DNA of 64,000 nt from Gimesia sp. (lineage in GTDB: Bacteria; Planctomycetota; Planctomycetia; Planctomycetales; Planctomycetaceae). The stretch lies in assembly GCA_002706765.1 (NCBI GenBank), contig PAJV01000006.1, positions 2,947-66,946 of the forward strand, written 5' to 3'. A program made the position numbers and the translations under genes. Under the pieces are notes generated by a model. The model did no database searches and was not told the origin of the DNA. It saw nothing but the letters and a program-made list of their open reading frames with translations. This document shows positions 9,844 through 18,486 of this stretch, piece after piece (position 1 is the stretch's first letter; each line of letters begins with the position of its first letter).

Positions 9844-10060
9844 CGCGGCTTTTCATGATTTTGGTGATTGCTCTTTTCGAGACAGTAATTTCCTGCCAAA
9901 CTCTCGGCAATCTTTCAGGAAACAAGTCAATAGATCATAATAACCTGTGTCATTCAGGTACCTTCTTTTATCAGGAACGCGCGCGGTTGACAATCTTGAA
10001 TATTGTTCAACGCTCCTGTGAAACGTGTCCCGTTCGTAAGTAGTATTTAAAGTCAGCTTT

Positions 10061-10819
10061 ATGTCGTTATCGATTATCGTTATTGTTAAAAACGAAGAAT
10101 CCTCCATCCGTGAATGTCTTGCATCGGTTGCCTGGGCAGACGAAATCATCGTTCTGGATTCCGGCAGCACCGATCAGACGGTTGCAATCTGCCGCGAATA
10201 TACGGACAAGGTGTATGAAACGGACTGGCCAGGATTCGGGCCCCAGAAAAATCGTGCCCTGGAATATGCCACCAAAGACTGGGTGCTTTCCATCGATGCA
10301 GATGAACGAATCTCTTACGATCTGCAAACTGAGATCAAGCGCATTATTCAAATGCCTGTCCGCTTTGACGCCTATACCATGCCGCGGCGGTCGAATTACT
10401 GTGGACGGTATATGAAACACAGTGGCTGGTGGCCAGATCGGGTAGTGCGTCTCTTTCGGCGGGGAAAAGCCAGCTTCAGTGATGATCTGGTACATGAGCG
10501 AATTGTTGTTAATGGCAAAACCGGAAAACTCCGCGAGCCAATCATTCATGAATCGTTACTGACTCTGGAGCAGATCCTCAATACGATGAATTGCTATTCA
10601 ACCGCCAGTGCGAAAATGCTGGCAGAGGAAAAACAGCAGGCAGGGCTCTGTAAGGCTGTTACCCATGGCGTGTGGACGTTTATTCGCACTTATTTTCTCC
10701 GTGCCGGGTTTCTGGATGGAAAAGAAGGTTTTATGCTCGCCATTTCGAATGCCGAGGGAACCTATTACCGCTATCTGAAACTCATGGTGATCAATAAAGA
10801 GAATCAGAAGGAACTTTGA
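10061..10819 (+). CDS. GT2-family LPS core glycosyltransferase (WaaE/KdtX-like)
   Basis: A 252-residue GT-A fold glycosyltransferase. The N-terminus SLSIIVIVKNEESSIRECL, LDSGSTDQT (about residues 31-39), and SIDADERIS with the D-x-D metal/nucleotide motif at about 79-81 mark the GT2 family. The later segment PRRSNYCGRYMKHSGWWPD and VHERI are typical of the WaaE/KdtX subgroup, which adds a sugar to the inner-core heptose. It is followed after only seven bases by a second GT2 gene, so the pair forms an operon, divergent from the Kdo kinase-like gene. The sugar donor is not predictable from sequence. Confidence 0.87.
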   Translation: MSLSIIVIVKNEESSIRECLASVAWADEIIVLDSGSTDQTVAICREYTDKVYETDWPGFGPQKNRALEYATKDWVLSIDADERISYDLQTEIKRIIQMPVRFDAYTMPRRSNYCGRYMKHSGWWPDRVVRLFRRGKASFSDDLVHERIVVNGKTGKLREPIIHESLLTLEQILNTMNCYSTASAKMLAEEKQQAGLCKAVTHGVWTFIRTYFLRAGFLDGKEGFMLAISNAEGTYYRYLKLMVINKENQKEL

Positions 10820-10826
10820 TCAGTTC

Positions 10827-11648
10827 ATGCCGCGAATTGCAGTCATCATTACGACCTATAACTGGCCCGCTGCTCTGGAAGCAGTGCTCGCCGGTTATTT
10901 ATCGCAACTCCATCCGCCAGATGAATTGATCATTGCCGATGATGGATCGACTGACGAGACGCGCGAAGTGATTGACCGTTTTCGCAACCAGGCACCATTT
11001 CCGGTCAAACATGTCTGGCACGCCGATCAAGGGTTTCGTGCGGGCGCCATTCGCAACCGGGCAATTCAGGCTTCGGACTCAGATTATCTCGTTTTTACCG
11101 ATGGGGATTGCATTCCCACTCCCGGGTTTTTAAAAGCCCATTTACGGCTTGCTGAAACCGGCTGGTTTCTGTCAGGGAATCGAGTCCTGTTATCTGAATA
11201 CTTTTCCCGGGATGTACTCCAGCAAAAAGTCCCCGTTTCCAGTTGGACTTGGAGTGACTGGATTCATGCGCGTCGTCGCAGGCAGATTAATCGACTATCA
11301 CCCTTATTCCGAATTCCAACTGGAGCGTGGTATCGGCATCGACTGGCAAAAAAATGGGAAGGCGCAAAAACCTGCAACCTGTCCGTATGGAAACAGGATT
11401 TGCTGGCGGTAAACGGATTTGATGAAGATTACACTGGCTGGGGAATGGAAGATTCCGATCTGGTGCTGCGATTGATCAGAAATGGGATTTACCATAAAGA
11501 TGCCCGTTTTGCGGCAGCTGTATTTCATATCTGGCATCAGGAAAATTCACGGGATCAACTGGAAGAAAATCAGCGACGTCTGCAACAGTTGATTGAGACG
11601 GATCGCATTCAGGCACGTACCGGCATTGCGCAGGCACAGTCAGGGTAA
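10827..11648 (+). CDS. GT2-family glycosyltransferase with C-terminal galactosyltransferase-type domain
   Basis: A 273-residue GT-A enzyme. IAVIITTYNWPAALEAVL opens the fold, IADDGSTDETREV lies at about residues 34-46, and VFTDGDCIP carries the DxD motif. The C-terminal segment GWGMEDSDLVLRLI is the acidic catalytic block seen in family 7/2 galactosyltransferase-type domains. It probably extends a surface glycan, given its place seven bases after a WaaE-like gene in the LPS locus. It ends 29 bases from the convergent sulfatase gene. Donor and acceptor sugars are unknown. Confidence 0.87.
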   Translation: MPRIAVIITTYNWPAALEAVLAGYLSQLHPPDELIIADDGSTDETREVIDRFRNQAPFPVKHVWHADQGFRAGAIRNRAIQASDSDYLVFTDGDCIPTPGFLKAHLRLAETGWFLSGNRVLLSEYFSRDVLQQKVPVSSWTWSDWIHARRRRQINRLSPLFRIPTGAWYRHRLAKKWEGAKTCNLSVWKQDLLAVNGFDEDYTGWGMEDSDLVLRLIRNGIYHKDARFAAAVFHIWHQENSRDQLEENQRRLQQLIETDRIQARTGIAQAQSG

Positions 11649-11677
11649 GTGTGCGCGCTTAAAGAGGAAGTGCCGTT

Positions 11678-13471
11678 TTAGTCCTTTCGGAATATCTCCA
11701 CAAAGAAGGCGCCACGAGAGACTCCATTCCCTTCGTCCAGCCAGGTCTGCAGTTTTTTCTGTCCTCGCATCAGGTCGACTTGGAAAGTTGTTGACAGATC
11801 TCCTTCAGCGACAGCCTGTTCCTGTTTCAATTCACCAATCTGAATTCTGGCAGTCCCCTGTTTTAAAGGATGATGTGCAGATTCCGGGCGACAGCGTAAT
11901 GTGATTTCATATGTACCAGGCTCAGTGACATCCACAATCCAGAATCCGTTTGCAACGGGATTTTTAGCAATCAACTGATGATTCCAGGGAACCTGCTCAA
12001 TCGGAGCGTGCCAGTCGTGGCAGGTGAGATGTGAAGGGTTTTCAAAACGGGATCCGATCCCGATGGCAACATAACGATTGAAGACAGGAGTCAGGCCGCT
12101 CCACCATTTTTCATATTCTGCAGACAGGTATTTAACGACTCCCGCATATTCGGCGGCGACATTTTTGGTCTGTCCTGGATCATTCTGAATGTCATAGAGT
12201 TCTTTTTCATTTACCAGCCTCCAGCGTTCGGCCATGACGGATGACTTCCGCCATTTCTCAGGCGTTTCGATGCGCTGAGAATGTACGATCAGGGTTCGGT
12301 TCCGTAAAGCGTCTTTATTACCGTTTAATATCGGAACCAGACTGGTACCGTCCAGTTTGAGTTCGCTGGAAATCGTCAAATCACACAGCTCAGCCAGAGT
12401 AGGAAGGATGTCGATGTGGGCTGTTAACTGGTTGATATTCTTCCCCCCAGTCAGTCCACCCCCGGGCCAGTGAATGTAACAGGGGACGCGGTGACCACCA
12501 TCATATTCCGAACCTTTTGTTCCCCGCATGCCGGCATTATAACCGGGCCAGGTTTCCAATGTGATTGGTTTTCCTTTGGAAAGACGTCGTTGCTGTTTTT
12601 TACTCAGATTTTTGGGGTTGGGTCGTTGCAGCCCTGCAGCGGTGCCGTTGTCAGTCATGAAGATCAGAATAGTGTTTTTTTCCAGACCAGACACTTTCAG
12701 GTAGTGCAGCAGTCGTCCCATATTTTCATCGATATTGGTGATCATGCCATAAAAGGCCGCCATTTTTTCCGGGACCCCTTTATCTTCATACGGATCACTG
12801 TATTTGGGATCGACCAGATAAGGACTATGAGGTGCATTGGTAGAAAGGTATGCAAAAAAAGGTTTCGTCTTGTCTGCTTCGATAAATTTCAAAGCTTCAT
12901 CAAACCAGATGTCAGTGCAATATCCCTGAAACTTTTCCGGCTTTCCATTGCGCAGATAGGTGTCGCTGAAATAATCATTCTGCCAGTCATCGGGGGTTTG
13001 ACCGACCCCTCCACCGCCATGCTGGACGACTGTTTCGAAACCCTGATCCTGGGGGCGCAGTGGATAATTATCTCCCAGATGCCATTTGCCGAAGAGTCCT
13101 GTGCGGTAGCCATTACTTTTGAAGATCTCTGCCAGCGTGACTTCATTCGTGTCCATCAGCGAACGGCCCATGATCGTATGCCAGACACCGGTCCGCGTCG
13201 AATAGCGTCCGGTCATCAAGGCAGAGCGTGTCGGGGCGCAGGTGGGATCGACGTGAAAATTCGTCAGCCGCAGACTCTTCTGATATAATTGATCCAGATT
13301 TGGAGTATGGATCATCTGATTGCCGTGGGCGGCAATATCCCCGTAGCCCTGGTCATCAGTGATGACCAGAATGATATTGGGTTTTCCAGGTTCAGGAGTG
13401 TCTGCCGGGCAATCCTCCAGGCTGACCAATAAGATCAGGATGCAGGTCAACAGGTGCAGAATTGGTCGCAT
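11678..13471 (-). CDS. Secreted formylglycine-dependent sulfatase
   Basis: A 597-residue type I sulfatase that hydrolyses sulfate esters, probably from sulfated polysaccharides. An N-terminal hydrophobic signal peptide (about residues 1-20) precedes PNIILVITDDQGYGD, where the paired Asp at about 39-40 bind calcium. Cys78 lies in CAPTR, the CxPxR motif converted to formylglycine, followed by ALMTGRY. GKWHLGD and the MTDNGTAAG segment supply further active-site residues. The last 120 residues form a C-terminal extension beyond the usual sulfatase subdomain. Sulfatases are strikingly numerous in planctomycetes. The gene is convergent with the GT2 pair and divergent from ychF. The sulfated substrate is not predictable. 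Confidence 0.93.
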   Translation of the reverse strand: MRPILHLLTCILILLVSLEDCPADTPEPGKPNIILVITDDQGYGDIAAHGNQMIHTPNLDQLYQKSLRLTNFHVDPTCAPTRSALMTGRYSTRTGVWHTIMGRSLMDTNEVTLAEIFKSNGYRTGLFGKWHLGDNYPLRPQDQGFETVVQHGGGGVGQTPDDWQNDYFSDTYLRNGKPEKFQGYCTDIWFDEALKFIEADKTKPFFAYLSTNAPHSPYLVDPKYSDPYEDKGVPEKMAAFYGMITNIDENMGRLLHYLKVSGLEKNTILIFMTDNGTAAGLQRPNPKNLSKKQQRRLSKGKPITLETWPGYNAGMRGTKGSEYDGGHRVPCYIHWPGGGLTGGKNINQLTAHIDILPTLAELCDLTISSELKLDGTSLVPILNGNKDALRNRTLIVHSQRIETPEKWRKSSVMAERWRLVNEKELYDIQNDPGQTKNVAAEYAGVVKYLSAEYEKWWSGLTPVFNRYVAIGIGSRFENPSHLTCHDWHAPIEQVPWNHQLIAKNPVANGFWIVDVTEPGTYEITLRCRPESAHHPLKQGTARIQIGELKQEQAVAEGDLSTTFQVDLMRGQKKLQTWLDEGNGVSRGAFFVEIFRKD

Positions 13472-13815
13472 AGCCTACTCATCAAAGTGTTTATTGCTCA
13501 AAAGTCAGTACAGATATAAATCGATTTTTGTACTTATATTCATTGTCCAGTTTAACTACCCCGCTCAGGGAAAGGTAGTAATATTTTAACTTGTCTTAGA
13601 TTTATACTGTTGCAACAGCGACTCTGTTGGTTGTCATCAACCTGATTTCAGCAGAATCTGAAAAGAGAGAGGTCAAGAACCTCCTGACCGGTCAATTCCT
13701 TTTGATTCAGGACTTCGCTATGATGTGCCAGAATCCGGGGTTAATCTTGAAATCAAAGTGCCGATCTGCCGCCGGAATAAAATATTTCAACATTATTTAA
13801 TTACTGAAAAGAACC
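13472..13815. other. Divergent intergenic region
   Basis: A 344-base gap between the sulfatase and ychF, transcribed away from each other. It must hold both promoters. No repeat, RNA gene or clear promoter pair was recognised. Confidence 0.5.
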
Positions 13816-14907
13816 ATGGAAGCCGGAATTGTTGGCCTGCCGAATGTAGGTAAATCCACGTTGTTTAATGCGTTAACTGCTGCGGGAATCGCAAGTGAAA
13901 ACTATCCCTTCTGTACGATTGAGCCCAATGTGGGAATTGTCAATGTGCCAGATCCGCGGCTGGAAATGATTCATCAGTATATCCCCACCGATAAAGTGAT
14001 TCCTGCCATTTTAAGGCTGGTGGATATTGCGGGGATCGTGCGGGGTGCCTCGGAAGGGGAAGGGCTTGGCAACAAATTCCTGTCTCACATTCGCAATGTG
14101 GATGCCATCCTGCATGTGGTACGCTGCTTTGAAAACGGCGATGTGATCCATGTCGAGGGAAAAGTCGACCCGATCAGCGATATTGAAACGATTGATATCG
14201 AATTGATGCTGGCTGATATGCAGATGGTCGAATCGGCCAAGCAAAAGGCAGCCAAAACGGCCCGTTCGGGAAATGCGGAAGCCAAGTCGCGTCTGGCCGT
14301 GCTCGAAGTCTGTGCCGCCCGCCTGGCAGAAGAAAAGCCATTACGGGGTCTCACTTTTGATAATCCGGATCAACAGAAGATATTCAAAGGTTACCAGTTC
14401 CTGACAGCCAAGCCCGTTCTTTATCTGGCGAATGTGGATGAGGACGACATTCAAGGTGAAGGCGAACTGGTACAGCGTGTCCGGGAACGTGCTGCTGAAG
14501 AGGGGGGCGAAGTCGTTGTGGTCTGTGGTCGGCTGGAAGCGGAAATTGCCGAGTTGGACGAAGCAGACCAGAAAGAAATGCTGGAGAGTGTCGGCCTGGA
14601 AGAACCGGCGCTGGCTGTCGTCGCCCGGGCCGCCTACCATACACTGGGACTGCAGAGTTACTTCACCGCCGGGAAGATTGAAATCCGTGCCTGGACAATT
14701 CCGATCGGCGCTACCGGACCTCAGGCTGCGGGAGTGATTCATACAGATTTTGAGCGGGGTTTTATCCGTGCGGAAATCTTTTCAGTCTCCGACCTGGAAC
14801 AGTATCATACGGAAAAAGCAATCCGGGAAGCGGGTAAGCTTCGCGTGGAAGGCAAAGAGTACATCATGAAAGATGGCGATATCTGCCATTTCCTGTTTAA
14901 TGTGTGA
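13816..14907 (+). CDS. ychF: Ribosome-binding ATPase YchF
   Basis: YchF is a conserved Obg-family P-loop protein that prefers ATP and binds the 50S ribosome. The 363-residue length is canonical. [12 protein letters not shown] at residues 7-18 is Walker [20 protein letters not shown] is the G3/switch II region, and [10 protein letters not shown] shows NVDE where GTPases have NKxD, the substitution that underlies ATP preference. The C-terminal TGS domain is evident in the last 85 residues, including FERGFIRAE and [18 protein letters not shown]. It is a single gene, ahead of hisC but separated from it by about 155 bases. Confidence 0.97.
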   Translation: MEAGIVGLPNVGKSTLFNALTAAGIASENYPFCTIEPNVGIVNVPDPRLEMIHQYIPTDKVIPAILRLVDIAGIVRGASEGEGLGNKFLSHIRNVDAILHVVRCFENGDVIHVEGKVDPISDIETIDIELMLADMQMVESAKQKAAKTARSGNAEAKSRLAVLEVCAARLAEEKPLRGLTFDNPDQQKIFKGYQFLTAKPVLYLANVDEDDIQGEGELVQRVRERAAEEGGEVVVVCGRLEAEIAELDEADQKEMLESVGLEEPALAVVARAAYHTLGLQSYFTAGKIEIRAWTIPIGATGPQAAGVIHTDFERGFIRAEIFSVSDLEQYHTEKAIREAGKLRVEGKEYIMKDGDICHFLFNV

Positions 14908-15064
14908 ACTGGATGTAAGATAAGCCAGCTTTCTGAGACTTCTTTAATTTTTATGAGAACTCTTGTCTGAGCAATGTTGTCTATATTCAGGTCTGCTCCT
15001 GATTGTGGCAGCACGATCAGAGCATCTCACCTCTTAAGAAATATGAATTGAGATTAGTATCATC

Positions 15065-16129
15065 ATGAGTCTGTTTCGTCCCCAGGTTCAGCAAATGACC
15101 GGTTATACACCCGGTGAGCAGCCACAGGAGTCTGGCTGGGTCAAACTGAATACGAATGAAAACCCCTATCCCCCTTCACCGCTTGTCAAAGAGGCAGTGG
15201 AACGAGCCCTGGCAGGTCGCTTGAATATCTATCCCGATCCGCTGGCTACGGAATTCCGGAAAGTGGCCGCGGAACTCTTTCAGGTGGATCCTGACTGGAT
15301 CCTGCCCGGTAATGGCAGTGATGAAGTTCTGACGATTCTGATGAGGACGTTTGCGGATGCCGGCGATCTGGTGTCTGCCCCGTATCCGAGCTATACGCTC
15401 TACGAAACGCTGGCGGAAATTCAGGGAGCCCGCTTCCAGAAAATACAGCTTAATCCAGACTGGAGCTGGCCCACTTCGCACGCGCAGGAAGTTACAGCGA
15501 AGAGTAAAATTCTGTTTGTGCCGAACCCGAATGCGCCCTCCGGAAACCGCTGGTCCGATGACGATATTCTTTCCCTGGTTCCCGCTCAGGGTGTGCTGGT
15601 ACTTGATGAAGCTTATGGCGATTTTTGTGATCAGCCGCATAAAGGTGAATTGCTTAACTCGAAAGCCGGCGAACGAATTATCGTGACGCGTACGTTGAGT
15701 AAGTCTTACAGCCTGGCTGGCATTCGGTTTGGCTTTGCTGTCGCGCACCCGGAACTGATTCAGGGGATGCAGAAAGTCAAAGACAGCTACAACTGCAATA
15801 CTCTCTCGCTGGCAGCAGCGCTGGCTGCACTCAAGGACCAGGCGTGGATGCAGGCCAATACGAAAAAAATCCAGGCGACCCGGGCACGGTTGATTTCAGA
15901 ACTGAATCAACTGGGATTCCAAACGGTAGACAGCCAGACAAATTTTGTCTGGTGTACTCATCCGGATCAAGAGCATGAACGTCGCTATCAGGATTTAAAA
16001 CGTCGCAAGATCCTCGTACGCTATATGAAGTTTGGCCTGACTGACGGCGTGCTGGATGGTTTGAGGATCACCGTGGGGACCGATGATGAGATCCAGGCGG
16101 TTCTGAATGCACTGCAGGAGATTGGCTGA
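15065..16129 (+). CDS. hisC: Histidinol-phosphate aminotransferase
   Basis: HisC transfers the amino group from glutamate to imidazole-acetol phosphate in histidine biosynthesis, using PLP. The 354-residue protein begins with a typical KLNTNENPYPPSP substrate loop, has GNGSDEVLTIL, NPNAPSGN, VLDEAYGDF, and the PLP-binding Lys213 in TLSKSYSLAG, followed by the R-x-G motif GIRFGFA. It belongs to the class I/II aminotransferase fold. hisB follows about 190 bases downstream on the same strand, consistent with a small his cluster. Rather similar enzymes acting on other amino acids exist, but the hisB neighbour makes hisC very likely. Confidence 0.94.
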   Translation: MSLFRPQVQQMTGYTPGEQPQESGWVKLNTNENPYPPSPLVKEAVERALAGRLNIYPDPLATEFRKVAAELFQVDPDWILPGNGSDEVLTILMRTFADAGDLVSAPYPSYTLYETLAEIQGARFQKIQLNPDWSWPTSHAQEVTAKSKILFVPNPNAPSGNRWSDDDILSLVPAQGVLVLDEAYGDFCDQPHKGELLNSKAGERIIVTRTLSKSYSLAGIRFGFAVAHPELIQGMQKVKDSYNCNTLSLAAALAALKDQAWMQANTKKIQATRARLISELNQLGFQTVDSQTNFVWCTHPDQEHERRYQDLKRRKILVRYMKFGLTDGVLDGLRITVGTDDEIQAVLNALQEIG

Positions 16130-16322
16130 ATCACTGTTACATCGTGCAAAGTTTGACAATCTCACACGCGCGATTGAAACGGTTATACAATTCAGGCCGA
16201 CAACACCAAAGCGAATTGAAGCCAAGTCGGTCTGCCGCGGTAAAGCATTTTTGAGAAACCCGATCCGGGCTGTAAGATTATAAAAATCAACAAGTTGACC
16301 TTTATTATACGAGTTCTCTCAA

Positions 16323-16910
16323 ATGAGCCGCAAAGCATCGATTAAACGTGATACCGCAGAAACGCAGATTGAATTGACTCTGGAACTGGATGGCACTGGC
16401 CAGTCGGAGATTCAGACCGGCGTCGGTTTTTTTGATCACATGCTGACACTGCTGGCCCGCCATGCACTGTTTGATTTAACCGTCAAAGCCAACGGGGATC
16501 TGGATGTCGACTATCACCATACCGTGGAAGATGTAGGCATCTGTCTCGGGAAAACTCTTTGTGAAGCAGTAGGTGATAAAAAAGGAATCACCCGCTATGG
16601 TTCCATCACACTTCCCATGGAAGAGACACTGGTCACGACTGCACTCGACTTAAGCGGTCGTTCCTGGTTTGTGTTTGATGTGACATTTCCCACAGAAAAA
16701 ATTGGCCAGTTCGACACCGAACTCGTACGGGAATTCTGGCAGGCTTTTGCCTCGAACGGTTTGTTGAATCTGCATCAGGTTCTGCATCATGGCGGTAACA
16801 GTCACCACATTTCAGAAGGGCTGTTCAAGGGAACGGCACGGGCTCTCCGGCAGGCCGTGACGATTGATCCGCGTCAGCAGGGAGTCCCTTCGTCCAAGGG
16901 AGTGCTGTAG
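16323..16910 (+). CDS. hisB: Imidazoleglycerol-phosphate dehydratase
   Basis: HisB dehydrates imidazoleglycerol phosphate to imidazole-acetol phosphate, the step just before HisC. The 195-residue length is that of the monofunctional enzyme. The repeated di-manganese sites are visible as GFFDHML and [11 protein letters not shown] in the first half and [11 protein letters not shown] in the second. The start at 16323 gives the standard N-terminus ([14 protein letters not shown]). A hairpin with features of a terminator lies 17 bases after the stop. Confidence 0.97.
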   Translation: MSRKASIKRDTAETQIELTLELDGTGQSEIQTGVGFFDHMLTLLARHALFDLTVKANGDLDVDYHHTVEDVGICLGKTLCEAVGDKKGITRYGSITLPMEETLVTTALDLSGRSWFVFDVTFPTEKIGQFDTELVREFWQAFASNGLLNLHQVLHHGGNSHHISEGLFKGTARALRQAVTIDPRQQGVPSSKGVL

Positions 16911-16926
16911 TTGATGTGGTAGACTT

Positions 16927-16952
16927 ATCCGTTTTTGAACTGAAAAACGGAT
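16927..16952. terminator. Perfect 10-bp inverted repeat downstream of hisB
   Basis: ATCCGTTTTT at 16927-16936 and AAAAACGGAT at 16943-16952 are perfect complements around a six-base loop, starting 17 bases after hisB. The A and T runs inside the stem suit a bidirectional Rho-independent terminator. Confidence 0.6.
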
Positions 16953-17640
16953 GATGAATTCCCTGGTTTCCCGACTGCATTTTCAACGTGAATGTCAATG
17001 TTCGGTAAGTTATCACCGCTGAAAAAAACGAATTTATTTTTCGTACTCTTTTTCCTCGCATCTATGTTGACTCTCTGGGTAGAAAAGTTAATCTGAGAAA
17101 TAGCTCTGGTGTGTTGAAGTGATTCGAACTCGAATCCATGTGAGTCAGGAAGTTTGACTTCAATATCACAGCGCGTTTTTAAATTTAACTTTTGCCATTC
17201 CGACTTGGACTGTTTCCAGTCACAACCTGAATAGACATCGTGGCAAGATCTGTCTCTCTTATCAGAGGGCTGCATCAATACCATCTGCGATGTTAAAACC
17301 ACTCTTCGCAACGAAATGATTCTTCCTGCTGATATCCGATCGTCGATCAACGATATCCGGGGGCAGTGTGTATTTACATTGCGGTGACCAGACAGGTCTG
17401 GATTGAAACAGTCACTGTTTCGGAACGTTGTAAAATTAAATGAGGAAACTCCCGAAATCACCGCTTGTGCCAATACGGATGGCGACTTGGGTTGTTTTGA
17501 CTGCCGAGAATAATGGCCAGTAAGTGTCAGCGGCAGCCTAGGACTTGATGGCTCTGTACGGATTATGAGTAAGTTGGTTGGTAGTCAAATTTATTGTGAT
17601 TGAAGCTCACAATTTTCTATTTCGGGAGTTTCCCTTTTTC
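16953..17640. other. Long gap after hisB with one doubtful minus-strand ORF
   Basis: About 690 bases without a convincing gene. On the minus strand a frame is open from 17473 to 16925 (182 codons). Its C-terminal half has a plausible composition, with a segment like RCDIEVKLPDSHGFEFES, but the N-terminal half looks non-coding, there is no good ribosome site, and the hisB hairpin overlaps its last codons. It could be a degraded or small unknown gene; I do not call it. Confidence 0.4.
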
Positions 17641-18318
17641 TCAGGCAGCCGCCTGATTCTCCGCGTCGATTTCATACAGCAACGCGTTTTTCTCTTTTCC
17701 TACCAGTTTGATCGCGCCCGTATTACGCAGGCAATATGCCATCTTCTGTGCCAGCCAGCGCGGGATACCCGCTGCTTTAGCCAGATCTTTCGTCTGAAAA
17801 GGAGCAGGGAGCTTCCCCGGGATTAACTCCAGCAGATCTGTCGCTGTGTTGAGCATAATCTGTTCCTCGACTGACCGCAGGACTCGATCTGTCACGCGAT
17901 AATCTTTCCCCTTCCAGCGGCGGGGCTTTCTTGCAATCCGGTGTTCTTCCTGAATCGTCAATGCGACTTCCAGTGTCAGTCGTGGATGGGGGAACACGTT
18001 GGTAAAATGCACCATGTCTTCAAACAGATCAAAGACCGAGCCGCGGCGGGGACTGAAGCGGGCGGAAATGGTATCTCCATTCTTCTTTTGCCGCTTGATC
18101 AGATATTTCCGGATCGCAATCGGTTTGACGACATGCACATCGTAATCTACCAGCAGGCAGCGGACCTTGTCGCGAATCGCCCCCAGCGAGCCATGCTGAA
18201 TCTCAATCAGTCGGTCACCATCAATGGCATCAATACGATATGCACCCAGCGTGATTTCTTCACACTCTGCATTAGGTGCATAATAAGATTTCAATTGACG
18301 ATGCAGGGAGGTTTCCAT
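17641..18318 (-). CDS. Conserved protein of unknown function, possible PD-(D/E)xK-like nuclease fold
   Basis: A soluble 225-residue protein that I recognise only as a type conserved among planctomycetes (METSLHRQLK... start). Near the N-terminus YRIDAI, RLIEIQHGS and AIRDK place Asp30, Glu39 and Gln41 on what look like consecutive beta strands, the arrangement of the PD-(D/E)xK nuclease core with Gln in place of Lys. The rest is basic and the last 60 residues look like a winged-helix domain (FQTKDLAKAAGIPRWLAQKM), which would suit nucleic-acid binding. The nuclease reading is inference. It stands alone and is divergent from nothing obvious; a 170-base gap separates it from the DUF1552 gene upstream coordinate-wise. 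Confidence 0.7.
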   Translation of the reverse strand: METSLHRQLKSYYAPNAECEEITLGAYRIDAIDGDRLIEIQHGSLGAIRDKVRCLLVDYDVHVVKPIAIRKYLIKRQKKNGDTISARFSPRRGSVFDLFEDMVHFTNVFPHPRLTLEVALTIQEEHRIARKPRRWKGKDYRVTDRVLRSVEEQIMLNTATDLLELIPGKLPAPFQTKDLAKAAGIPRWLAQKMAYCLRNTGAIKLVGKEKNALLYEIDAENQAAA

Positions 18319-18422
18319 ACCGGGCGCACGTTCGGGAGAGGGGAGTTCAATAAAGCGGACGCTGATTGCCGGGCATGGTAGGTCAGATGCAAAACTGTGT
18401 CTATATGAATCTCAAATGCAAA

Positions 18423-18454
18423 CAGGCTGCTCACCATAAGCGGTCAGCAGCCTG
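18423..18454 (-). terminator. Stem-loop after the DUF1592-DUF1552 operon
   Basis: CAGGCTGCT at 18423-18431 pairs perfectly with AGCAGCCTG at 18446-18454, with a 14-base loop. Read on the minus strand it lies about 30 bases after the DUF1552 stop and is followed by TTTGCATTTG, so it is a reasonable terminator for that operon. Confidence 0.6.
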
Positions 18455-18486
18455 ATTCATGTTATATATCGAGTGTGCGCCGTGTC

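Noticed and set aside
12470-13288. Long plus-strand frame opposite the sulfatase
   Set aside because: It lies entirely antisense to a clear sulfatase and shows no family motif; it is a shadow frame.
16925-17473. 182-codon minus-strand frame after hisB
   Set aside because: Poor N-terminal half, no ribosome site, and a terminator hairpin overlaps its end; kept only as a note in the gap entry.
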